Assembly (NCBI RefSeq): GCF_900142385.1
Contig: NZ_FRAQ01000001.1
Span: 1,364,001 to 1,428,000 of the forward strand
Direction of reading: 5' to 3'
DNA length: 64,000 nucleotides
From: Marinobacter antarcticus
Lineage (GTDB): Bacteria; Pseudomonadota; Gammaproteobacteria; Pseudomonadales; Oleiphilaceae
The position numbers and the translations under genes were made by a program. The notes beneath the pieces were generated by a model. The model was not told the origin of the DNA. It was given only the letters and a program-made list of their open reading frames with translations, and ran no database searches. Below, in pieces: positions 51,669 through 59,789 of this stretch. Numbering within the stretch: the stretch's first letter is position 1; the number at the start of each line of letters is the position of its first letter.

Positions 51669-52562
51669 TTAGCTTCGGTTACGGACGGCCAAGGCGTGGC
51701 GCTTAAGGTCTTTGATAATCTCGGGTACCTTGAGGGGCAACAACTCCCGGGCCGCTTTTAAAAGGTAAATAAAGACATTCATCCGCTTGTACCAGAGCAC
51801 TCGGCGAATCGTTTTCTTCATGGGGCGGTAGCCTTCCATGTAAAGCTCTTCCAGACATTTGGCGTTGTTGGTGAGGCTGTAACGGCTTAAATCCAGCGCC
51901 ACCACTATGTCCGCCTTTTTCAGCTGCTTGCGGGTATTAAAATCGATACCAATGTTGATGGCGTTGCTGATCACATCAAACGTATCTTCCGGTTTCGGGT
52001 ATCGGCTGACATGGCTCAGATTAATGGCCACGGTTATACCGGCGCCCATTTTCGCCAACGGCGAAATCGGGACATTTTCAACCAGCCCACCGTCTACCAG
52101 AATCCGGCCGTCCACCTCCACCGGTACAAACAGGCCGGGCACAGCCATGGATGCACAGACGGCGTCCGCCAGATTTCCTTTCCTGAATATCAGCTGCTCG
52201 CCAGTTTCGATATCTGTTGCGCAAATGGCCAAGGGAATGTCGGCATCTTCGATTTTGCAATCCCCCAGATCCCGATGGATCATCTCCCGAATGGCATGCG
52301 TACTGAACAGGCCACCGCGCTCCAGGGTAAAGTTAAGAATCCTGGACAGATTCAGCGTCGAACCAATGGAAAGTATGGACTCTACCGGGCGGCCGAAGGC
52401 GTAATAACTGGCGACCAGAGCCCCCACACTGGTTCCCGAAATACAATGAATCCGGATGTGCTCTTCCTCGAAAGCCTTCAGAACGCCAATGTGGGCAATT
52501 CCCCTGGCTGCACCGCCCCCCAGAGCCAGACCGATACGGGTATTAAAGGGATTGAGCTTCAT
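51669..52562 (-). CDS. Patatin-like phospholipase
   Basis: A 297-residue patatin/RssA-type hydrolase. The oxyanion loop is LALGGGAARGIAHIGVLKA, the nucleophile serine is in SGTSVGALVAS (GxSxG) and the catalytic aspartate is in LVDGGLVENVP. No membrane anchor or signal peptide, so cytosolic or peripheral. Members hydrolyse phospholipids or acyl esters. Its upstream side carries the repeat pair at 52652-52782. Confidence 0.9.
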   Translation of the reverse strand: MKLNPFNTRIGLALGGGAARGIAHIGVLKAFEEEHIRIHCISGTSVGALVASYYAFGRPVESILSIGSTLNLSRILNFTLERGGLFSTHAIREMIHRDLGDCKIEDADIPLAICATDIETGEQLIFRKGNLADAVCASMAVPGLFVPVEVDGRILVDGGLVENVPISPLAKMGAGITVAINLSHVSRYPKPEDTFDVISNAINIGIDFNTRKQLKKADIVVALDLSRYSLTNNAKCLEELYMEGYRPMKKTIRRVLWYKRMNVFIYLLKAARELLPLKVPEIIKDLKRHALAVRNRS

Positions 52563-52651
52563 GCATCAGGACCTGTTGACGTTTCAGAGGGAAAACTTCG
52601 GGTCGATTCTAACAGACTTAACAAGGCACTTAGTTCAACGTATTAAGCTGC

Positions 52652-52782
52652 GGAAAAACCGGGACAGGTTTATTTTTCAAGGAACACCACCACTAGTATG
52701 GCTGTAAGATAATTCGACGCTGGTCTGAAACGCACTGATCACGTCGTCAGTGCTGGAAAATAGATCTGTCCCGGATTTTTTC
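52652..52782. repeat. REPIN-like inverted pair of RAYT-associated repeats
   Basis: A forward copy at 52652-52678 (AACCGGGACAGGTTTATT) faces an inverted copy at 52756-52782 (AATAGATCTGTCCCGG), with 77 bases between. The arrangement, two repeat copies in opposite orientation about 130 bases end to end, matches REPIN or MITE-like units mobilised in trans by RAYTs. Confidence 0.72.
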
Positions 52783-52795
52783 GGACGGAGCAATC

Positions 52796-52903
52796 CTGCT
52801 TTTCGTTGTTTATATTCGGGAATTGTGGGAGCTTTCCAGATCGCAAATTATTGTTGAGGACTGGAATAACCGATATCGCAAACTACTGCGTCGTTTCGGA
52901 TAA
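52796..52903 (+). pseudogene. TM2-domain gene, 3' remnant
   Basis: Thirty-five codons and a stop match the end of the TM2 gene at 1683-2057: SRSQIIVEDWNNRYRKLLRR here, against FRSQIIVQDWNNRLYRDLLR there. The N-terminal two thirds are absent and no start is available. It begins 14 bases after the inverted repeat copy. Confidence 0.85.
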
Positions 52904-52941
52904 ACTGGTCCCTTGTTGCTTAAACCCGGAGATTGTTGCCT

Positions 52942-53250
52942 GTGAAGCGTCCTTTCCTCTTTGCCATTGCTGCCACCACGCTGATGTCTGGCTGCCAGAC
53001 ATCCACCTACATGTCTTCCGCCGCAACGGATGGGGATGGCGTCACCTGCAATGAAATCTATACGGCGTTTGATGCCTACAAGCAGGACAGGCAATCCGCC
53101 GATGCGTGGGCGCAGCTGAGCCGGCTTGTGAGTCCGACCGCTGGCAATTACGCCGACATGGGCGTTAACACCGCATCCAGTTACTTCGAGCAGATCAAGG
53201 CCAGTGCCAATGTCGCACTTGCTGTTCGTGGCTGTCAGCCGGTCAACTAA
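52942..53250 (+). CDS. Small lipoprotein of unknown function
   Basis: A 102-residue protein: signal peptide KRPFLFAIAATTLMSG with lipobox LMSGC, then a mostly helical mature part (TCNEIYTAFDAYKQDRQSAD, SYFEQIKASANVALAVRGC). GTG 52942 gives a standard signal peptide; TTG codons at 52933 and 52936 are alternatives nearer the GGAG site. No family recognised. Confidence 0.6.
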   Translation: MKRPFLFAIAATTLMSGCQTSTYMSSAATDGDGVTCNEIYTAFDAYKQDRQSADAWAQLSRLVSPTAGNYADMGVNTASSYFEQIKASANVALAVRGCQPVN

Positions 53251-53276
53251 CTGAATACGAGAACAGGCAGCGTTTA

Positions 53277-53603
53277 ATGTCCCAGGATGACCCTCTGAAA
53301 GCCCTCTCCGATATGGCCAGTGATGCCCATGCCCGCATTCAGGCGGCCCACGAGCATATCAATCCGGTGGTAGAAGTCAGGCGTGGTATGCGCGATTCGG
53401 GCATGCCGGCGGATGTCATGACACTTGACTGCCTGCGTACCCGACGGCGCATAACGCTGATTCTGCACGATGAGCAGCCCGGGGTTCTGCTCTACCAGTT
53501 TGTGACCATAGACGACGAGGTAGGTGATAATTTTCAGCATATGGCACTGGCCGAGGTGAACACCCAGACTTTGTTCGACTGGATGCAGGAGTACTTTGGT
53601 TAA
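53277..53603 (+). CDS. Conserved hypothetical protein
   Basis: A 108-residue soluble protein with a helical N terminus and a mixed alpha/beta C terminus (RRRITLILHDEQPGVLLYQF, then LFDWMQEYFG). It starts 26 bases after the lipoprotein gene, so the two are likely one operon. No domain recognised. Confidence 0.6.
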   Translation: MSQDDPLKALSDMASDAHARIQAAHEHINPVVEVRRGMRDSGMPADVMTLDCLRTRRRITLILHDEQPGVLLYQFVTIDDEVGDNFQHMALAEVNTQTLFDWMQEYFG

Positions 53604-53711
53604 CTTGTTTCCCGAAAACTGCGAAAATCGGGCTGATTTTGACCTGCAGCAACTCTTCCTGATATGACCCCGGTTTCAATAGTGTCAGGTATCTGGTCAA
53701 GGAGTCCGGTA

Positions 53712-55369
53712 GTGTCATCTTCTGAATTATCCCCAAAAAACGCCGCTGAATCGGCAGGCAATGGTGGTGTGCGCTGGCACGCCACGGATGTCGCTGAAGT
53801 CCGCTCAGAGCTTTCTGCAGCAGGGCCACTGACGGCGCAGGCAGTGGCCGAGCGGCTGACCAGATTTGGCCACAATCGCCTTCCGGAAGCTCGTCGGCGT
53901 GGTCCTCTGGCCCGCCTTGGCAACCAGCTCAAAAACTTTCTGATTTACGTATTGATCACGGCAGCGGTCATCACCGGCCTGCTGGGCCATTGGGTGGACA
54001 CCACGGTTATTCTGGCTGTGGTAGTTATCCAGACTCTCGTAGGGTTTATACAGGAAGGCAAGGCGGAGCAGGCCCTTTCGGCGATTCGGCACATGCTGGC
54101 ACCCAAGGCCGTAGTGATTCGGGAAGGAGGGCCTCAGAAGATCGATGCTGCTGAACTGGTGCCCGGTGATACGGTAATCCTGGAACCCGGGGATCGTGTG
54201 CCCGCAGACATTCGGCTGGAACGCTGCCATAACCTGAAAATAGAAGAAGCGGTGCTGACAGGAGAGTCCCAGCCGGTTGACAAAACCACCAATGCAGAGC
54301 CAGCTGATGCGGTTCTCGGTGATCAGCTCAATATGGCCTTTTCGGGTACCATGGTGGCAACCGGGACCGGCCGTGGAATAGTCGTCAGGACCGGACAGGA
54401 TACCGAAATTGGCCGCATTTCCGGCTTGCTGCAGGATACCACTACCCTAAAAACCCCGCTGCTCGAACAGATCGACCGCTTCGCCCGTTACCTGTCAATG
54501 ATCGTCATTGTTGCCGGTATAGCGATATTCGTTGGTGGGCTTGCGCTGAGCGGGCTTCCGATTCGTGAGCTTTTCATGGCGGTTGTGGGTCTGACCGTGG
54601 CAGCCATTCCCGAGGGGCTGCCGGCCATTCTCACCATTACTCTGGCGATTGGTGTGCGACGGATGGCAACCCGTCACGCGGTTGTGCGCAGAATGCCGGT
54701 GATCGAAACTCTCGGCGCAGTATCGGTGATTTGCTCGGACAAAACCGGAACCCTGACTCGCAACGAAATGATGGTGACCGCTGCACTGGTGGCCGGGAAA
54801 CGAATGGATATAGACGGCGAAGGCTACGAGCCGGATGGGGATATTCGCGAAGGTAACGATGTGGTCTCTGGCAGTCCGCTGCTGGAGGAATTTGCCAGAG
54901 CCGCCGCCCTGTGCAACGACGCTCACCTCGAGCGCCACGAGGGCACAATCCGGGTAGCCGGCGACCCCATGGAAGGTGCCCTGAAGGTTTTCGCCCAGAA
55001 GGCCGGGTTTGATCCGGATACGGATGGCCGGCAGTGGCCACGGGCTGATGAAGTTCCCTTTGATGCCGAGTACCGCTTCATGGCGACACTCAACCACGAT
55101 CATCACCGCCATGGCGTCGTGTATGTGAAGGGCGCTCCCGAACGGATCCTGGAAATGTGCGCCAGTATGGTGACTGAGAGCGGTGATACTTCGTCGCTGG
55201 ATCGGGAGGCATGGGCCAGTGCCGTTTCCGAACTGGCCCGCTTACTCCCGCGGCACTGGCCTTTGCGGCCAGTGCCGGAGTGATCGTGCTGGTGGTGTTG
55301 GAGTTGGAAACCCGCCTTAGGCGTCGCTTTGGCAAGGGAGTCACAGGCTCCGTCAGTTCTGGCTCCTGA
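53712..55369 (+). pseudogene. P-type cation-transporting ATPase, large internal deletion
   Basis: From GTG 53712 (AGGAG seven bases upstream) about 505 codons are a good P-type (PMCA/SERCA-like) ATPase: FGHNRLPEA N-terminal domain, LTGES actuator motif, two first helix pairs with VVGLTVAAIPEGLPA, and SDKTGTLT with the phosphorylated aspartate. After SELAR (about 55240) the sequence jumps to LAFAASAGVIVLVVLELETR and LRRRFGKGVTGSV, the last helix and C terminus, in another frame. About 350-400 codons are missing, including the hinge (GDGxxD) and helices 5-9, so no transport is possible. Confidence 0.88.
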
Positions 55370-55426
55370 TGGGGCTGGTTCTGGTAATATCCCTGAGCGG
55401 TGTGCCGGGGATGCTGACTGCCGGCT

Positions 55427-56281
55427 TCAGTCCGGGGAGACATACCAGGGCAGGCCCAGCCTCTCGCTCCGTTCCAGCTCCGCGATCACCTGGGCCCCGA
55501 GCAGCAGGATAATGGAGGCAATTTCCAGGCTGATCAGTATCACAATGATGGTGGCCAGGGAGCCATAAATGACATTGACGAAGGATATATTGAGAAAGTA
55601 GTACATCAACAGTAAGCGGGTAGCTTCCCAGAGAATGGCCGCAACCAGACCGCCCACGATGGCCCTCCGGGGAGAGATGCGCACAATAGGCAGAACCTTG
55701 TAGATGGCGCTGAATAGAATAAATACACCAACGAAACTGATCAGGTAAAGAATCAGCCCCGGGGCTTCGTAAAGTGCGTTGACCAGGCTGAACAGCAGGG
55801 TCAGGGCTAATAGACCGGCGCCTAGTATCAGGATGAAAGCATAGGGCAGCACGGCAGACACCCAGAAGTTGCGATGGGGGTTGTCCGGCCGGTGGAAGAT
55901 GATAGCAATGGAATCTTCCAGCATACGGAAAGCGAACGAGCTGAAGAACAGCATCACCGGCAGGCCGACAATACCGATGATGTCCCTCGATTCCATAAAA
56001 GCCCTGACCGCATCCAGCAACAGGCTGGCATGGGCCGGGGCAAAATGCTCTGCCTGCACGGCCATGACTTCCAGCAATTGCTCTTCGTTCACCACGCGTG
56101 TAAGCAATACCGCCAGCAGGGCAAGCATTGGCACTGCTGACAGCAGCACGTTATAACCAACCCCGCCCGCCAGTAACACCCCGTGATTGCGCAGAAAATT
56201 GTGTGAAACCCGGTGGGAGAATTGCAGAAACTGCCGGGCCGGGCCAACGGGTGGCTGCTCGGTGTCGGTTGTGCCTGTCAT
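55427..56281 (-). CDS. YihY/virulence factor BrkB family membrane protein
   Basis: A 284-residue inner-membrane protein with six hydrophobic helices and the family motifs GGVGYNVLLSAVPMLALLAV near the N terminus, WEATRLLLMYYFLN and IYGSLATIIVILISLEIASI near the end. Once called RNase BN, the family has no proven function; transport of an unknown substrate is suspected. The start ATG is at 56281. It directly adjoins the ATPase remnant at its 3' side. Confidence 0.9.
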   Translation of the reverse strand: MTGTTDTEQPPVGPARQFLQFSHRVSHNFLRNHGVLLAGGVGYNVLLSAVPMLALLAVLLTRVVNEEQLLEVMAVQAEHFAPAHASLLLDAVRAFMESRDIIGIVGLPVMLFFSSFAFRMLEDSIAIIFHRPDNPHRNFWVSAVLPYAFILILGAGLLALTLLFSLVNALYEAPGLILYLISFVGVFILFSAIYKVLPIVRISPRRAIVGGLVAAILWEATRLLLMYYFLNISFVNVIYGSLATIIVILISLEIASIILLLGAQVIAELERSERLGLPWYVSPD

Positions 56282-56435
56282 GGGTCAATCGTGTCTGTCA
56301 TGGGTTAATCCTGGCACAGATTATGAAGCTTTCCTTCACCTGAAGAAACCGCGACATCGTCCTTGGGGGCTATCTAATAGCCGCAGCTCGGCTATGCTGT
56401 TGCTGAAAGCGTCACAGAAGCCCGGAGCATGGTTT

Positions 56436-57509
56436 ATGGCTTATTTCAGCAAACACTACCACAGCCCGGGCACGGCACCCGGAACTCTGGTAACCATTCA
56501 GAAGCCCGTAGCGCCGGTTTCTATACAGCTGATCGATTACACGGAGTCCTCGGTTGAGGAGCACCGCCTCGTTTCGGCGCGCGACTGCCAGCCATTTCTG
56601 GCCCGGGAGACCAAAACCTGGATTCAGGTGAACGGGCATACCGATCCCGATACGCTTCGAAATTTTGGTCAGATGTTTGATCTCCACGACCTGGCGCTGG
56701 AAGACATCATCAACAGTGGTCAACGTCCCAAAATCGAACTTTATGACGACCAGGCTTTCATCATTGCTGTACTGCCTGTTTACGATGGCCAGAACCTGGA
56801 GTTGGTTCAGGTCAGCCTGTTTGTTGGAAAGAACTATCTGATCTGTTTTTGCCCTCTGGCGGAAGACCCTTTTGAGCCGGTGCGCAAGCGCATGCGACAA
56901 CCCAACAACCGCCGCTTCGCCGACCGCGGTATCGATTATCTGCTTTATGCCCTGATGGATTTCGTTATTGATGCCGGTTTTCCGGTATTGGAACAATTCG
57001 GAGGCCAGCTTGAATCGCTTGAGGAGGAGTTGCTGGAGCGCCCGAGCCAGAAAACGCTGTCGTCATTGCATGAGCTGAAGCGCGAGCTACTGACCTTGCG
57101 CCGGGTGCTCTGGCCGCAGCGGGAGTTGATTACGACACTGATGCGGGGTGAGGACGAATTGATTCTGGCGGGCACGCTGGTGTATTTCCGGGACTGTTAC
57201 GATCACAGCATTCAGATTATCGAATTATTGGAAAGCTTCCGTGACATGGCCACCAGCATGCTTGATATCTACCTCTCCAGTATCAGCCAGCGTACCAATG
57301 AGACGATGAGGGTGCTGACGATTATCGCGACCATCTTCATTCCGCTGACTTTTTTGGTGGGTGTCTATGGCATGAATTTTGACAACCCGGGCAGCCCCTG
57401 GTCGATGCCGGAACTGCGTTGGTATTACGGTTACCCGATGGTATGGGGCATCATGATCATGACGGTTCTGGGGTTGGTCTGGTTTTTCAAACGCCGTCAC
57501 TGGATTTAG
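56436..57509 (+). CDS. CorA-type magnesium/divalent metal transporter
   Basis: A 357-residue CorA-family channel. A large cytosolic alpha/beta domain and the long stalk helix (residues about 180-290) are followed by two membrane helices with the signature YGMNF between them (VGVYGMNFDN) and a basic C terminus (FFKRRHWI). It forms pentamers and moves Mg2+ or other divalent ions. ATG 56436 suits the family N terminus. It shares a divergent gap with BrkB. Confidence 0.92.
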   Translation: MAYFSKHYHSPGTAPGTLVTIQKPVAPVSIQLIDYTESSVEEHRLVSARDCQPFLARETKTWIQVNGHTDPDTLRNFGQMFDLHDLALEDIINSGQRPKIELYDDQAFIIAVLPVYDGQNLELVQVSLFVGKNYLICFCPLAEDPFEPVRKRMRQPNNRRFADRGIDYLLYALMDFVIDAGFPVLEQFGGQLESLEEELLERPSQKTLSSLHELKRELLTLRRVLWPQRELITTLMRGEDELILAGTLVYFRDCYDHSIQIIELLESFRDMATSMLDIYLSSISQRTNETMRVLTIIATIFIPLTFLVGVYGMNFDNPGSPWSMPELRWYYGYPMVWGIMIMTVLGLVWFFKRRHWI

Positions 57510-57524
57510 CCCTCCACCGTCTAC

Positions 57525-58193
57525 TCAGGCAAAGTCATAGTCTCCGCCCTTTTCAAGGGCGTTCTGGTAGGCAGGTCTGGCGTGCAGACGTTCCACCCAG
57601 GCTGTGATATGAGGCCGGTTCTTGCCGACGATACCCCGGGCCACTGAGGCTTCCAGCGGAAAGCTCATCTGAATATCCGCCGCGCTGAGGTTATCCCCGA
57701 GAAACCAGGTGTGTTTCGCCAAGTGGGATTCGACAAAATCCAGGTGCGTCTTGATCATCGGGCCAATGAAAACCTGATTGGTTTTGTCTGCAATGCCTTT
57801 TGCCACTGGCTTGATAAAAAACGGCATCGGGCTGGTTTTTACCTTTTCAAACACCAGACGCATAACCAGCGGAGGCATCAAAGAGCCTTCGGCGTAATGC
57901 AGCCAGTAAGTGTAATCAAGCCAGTCCTGGCCGCCGCCCTCCGGCAACATGGTGTCTTTGCCATAGGTGTGGGCAAGGTATTCTATAATGGCGCCGGACT
58001 CCGCTACGACCAGATCGCCGTCGGTGATCACCGGTGATTTACCCAACGGGTGTACTTTTTTGAGGCTTGCAGGCGCCAGCATGGTTTCGGGATCACGCTC
58101 GTAATGCTGGATCTCGTAGGGGACTCCCAACTCTTCCAGCATCCAGAGAACGCGTTGTGAGCGGGAATTATTGAGGTGATGAACTGTAATCAT
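57525..58193 (-). CDS. Glutathione S-transferase
   Basis: A 222-residue GST: thioredoxin-fold N terminus (HHLNNSRSQRVLWMLEELGV, with PVITDGDLVVAESGAIIEYL for the gamma-glutamyl site) and an all-helical C-terminal domain ending in ARPAYQNALEKGG. It conjugates or reduces with glutathione in the cytosol. The 27-bp element shared with the CDGSH gene lies 44 bases before its start, suggesting joint control, probably in redox or electrophile stress. Confidence 0.9.
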   Translation of the reverse strand: MITVHHLNNSRSQRVLWMLEELGVPYEIQHYERDPETMLAPASLKKVHPLGKSPVITDGDLVVAESGAIIEYLAHTYGKDTMLPEGGGQDWLDYTYWLHYAEGSLMPPLVMRLVFEKVKTSPMPFFIKPVAKGIADKTNQVFIGPMIKTHLDFVESHLAKHTWFLGDNLSAADIQMSFPLEASVARGIVGKNRPHITAWVERLHARPAYQNALEKGGDYDFA

Positions 58194-58237
58194 GCAGAAA
58201 CTCCGTTCGCGTCAAAAGAATAGACAGGTTAACAGGG

Positions 58238-58264
58238 TAGTCTGCAAATGCCTTTTTGGTTCAC
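58238..58264 (-). promoter_or_regulatory. Shared upstream element, copy 2
   Basis: Matches 42181-42207 at 24 of 27 bases. Read toward the GST gene it contains GGCATTTGCAGACTA, with TTGCAG as a possible -35 and TCTATT 17 bases later as a weak -10. Confidence 0.65.
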
Positions 58265-58280
58265 CACCATCGTGCTATAC

Positions 58281-58303
58281 AAAACCGTGACAGATTTGTT
58301 TTC
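58281..58303 (+). repeat. RAYT-associated repeat copy
   Basis: AAAACCGTGACAGATTTGTT, one diverged copy about 75 bases before the sugar dehydrogenase gene. Confidence 0.7.
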
Positions 58304-58376
58304 TGGCTCTGGTGTTTCTATGCAAACGACGCCTAAGGCTGAAATGCTTCAATAATACACAGAAGGAAAGAGCAGT

Positions 58377-59702
58377 ATGAATCGGCGTCACCTGTTATTA
58401 CCCATCGGTCTGACACTCACGCTCACTGCCTGCGGGAATTCAGCTCAGCTCTCCGTTGCCGAAGGAACCGGGCCTGATCCGACATTACCCAGCCCGAGCG
58501 AATCCCTGATTCCCACCGTCAATATTGCCGAAGCCGCCGGCTGGCCCTCCGGCGGAAAGCCCGACGCCGTCGCCGGAACCCAGGTGGTTGCCTTCGCTGA
58601 CAACCTGAAACATCCCCGCTGGCTCTATGTGCTGCCCAATGGTGATGTGTTGGTCGCCGAAACCAATGCCCAGCCGAACCCGGATAGTAACCAGGGTATC
58701 CGTGGCTGGATTGAGGGGATGATCATGGAGAATGCCGGTGCCACAGTTCCCAGCGCCGACCGGATTACCCTGCTGCGAGACAGTGATGGTGACGGCGTAG
58801 CCGACAAACGCTCGACGTTATTGGAGAACCTGCACTCCCCCTTTGGTATGGCGCTGATCGGGGCCGATTTTTACGTTGCCAACACTGACGCCGTCATGCG
58901 CTTTCCCTATGAGACGGGCCAGACACGTATCACCGCCGAAGGCACCAAAGTCACCGATCTGCCAGCCGGAAAAATTAATCGTCACTGGACCAAGAGCATG
59001 ATTGCCAGCCCGGATGGCAGCAAGCTATACGTCGGTGTGGGCTCCAACAGTAACATCGGTGAGAACGGTCTTGAGAAGGAGGAAGGCCGCGCATCCATTT
59101 GGGAAATTGACCCCGAAACCGGTAAGCACCGCGAATTTGCCACTGGCCTGCGCAATCCCGTGGGTATGGCCTGGCAGCCAGAAAGCGGCGAGCTATGGGT
59201 CGCCGTCAATGAGCGTGACCTGCTCGGCAGTGACCTGGTGCCTGACTACATGACATCGGTGGCGGATGGTAGTTTCTATGGCTGGCCCTTCAGCTATTTT
59301 GGCCAGAATGTGGATGAGCGGGTAAAGCCGCAGCATCCGGGAAAAGTGGCCCAGGCCATAAAACCCGATTACGCCCTCGGGCCGCACACCGCTTCACTGG
59401 GGCTAACTGCAGCCGCGGGTAATACGTTACCTGAGCAATTCCACAAAGGTATGTTCGTGGGCCAGCATGGTTCCTGGAACCGCAAACCCCGCAGCGGCTA
59501 TAAAGTCATTTTTGTTCCTTTCGCAGATGGAGAGCCTGATGGTCAGCCGGTCGATATACTCACCGGGTTCATCAATGAACAGGACAAAGCTCAGGGTCGT
59601 CCGGTAGGCGTTGCTATCGACAAGCAGGGCGGGCTTTTAGTGGCGGATGATGTGGGCAATATCATCTGGCGGGTCAGTCGCGCAGAGTCGACGGCACAGT
59701 AA
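58377..59702 (+). CDS. PQQ-dependent sugar dehydrogenase-like lipoprotein (sorbosone dehydrogenase family)
   Basis: A 441-residue periplasmic lipoprotein: signal peptide with lipobox LTACG, then a six-bladed beta-propeller of the soluble glucose/L-sorbosone dehydrogenase type. Recognisable blocks are HPRWLYVLPNGDVLVAE, GDGVADKRSTLLENLHSPFG, LRNPVGMAWQPESGELWVA and FVGQHGSWNRKPRSGYKV. It would oxidise a sugar or aldose with PQQ at the outer face. No PQQ synthesis genes are nearby. The start follows AGAAGGAAAGAG. Confidence 0.88.
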   Translation: MNRRHLLLPIGLTLTLTACGNSAQLSVAEGTGPDPTLPSPSESLIPTVNIAEAAGWPSGGKPDAVAGTQVVAFADNLKHPRWLYVLPNGDVLVAETNAQPNPDSNQGIRGWIEGMIMENAGATVPSADRITLLRDSDGDGVADKRSTLLENLHSPFGMALIGADFYVANTDAVMRFPYETGQTRITAEGTKVTDLPAGKINRHWTKSMIASPDGSKLYVGVGSNSNIGENGLEKEEGRASIWEIDPETGKHREFATGLRNPVGMAWQPESGELWVAVNERDLLGSDLVPDYMTSVADGSFYGWPFSYFGQNVDERVKPQHPGKVAQAIKPDYALGPHTASLGLTAAAGNTLPEQFHKGMFVGQHGSWNRKPRSGYKVIFVPFADGEPDGQPVDILTGFINEQDKAQGRPVGVAIDKQGGLLVADDVGNIIWRVSRAESTAQ

Positions 59703-59789
59703 ATGGAGTCTTTCCCTCTCACAGTATGTGCGCGCGTGGAAACCAGGTCCGGTTGACATGCTCCGGGATTGAACGGAGGATCATAAAGT

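Noticed and set aside
134..58303. Interpretation of the dispersed repeats as integron attC sites or a CRISPR array
   Set aside because: Copies are far apart and lack the paired inverse cores of attC, and there are no regular spacers, no integrase and no cas genes. Association with RAYT remnants explains them better.
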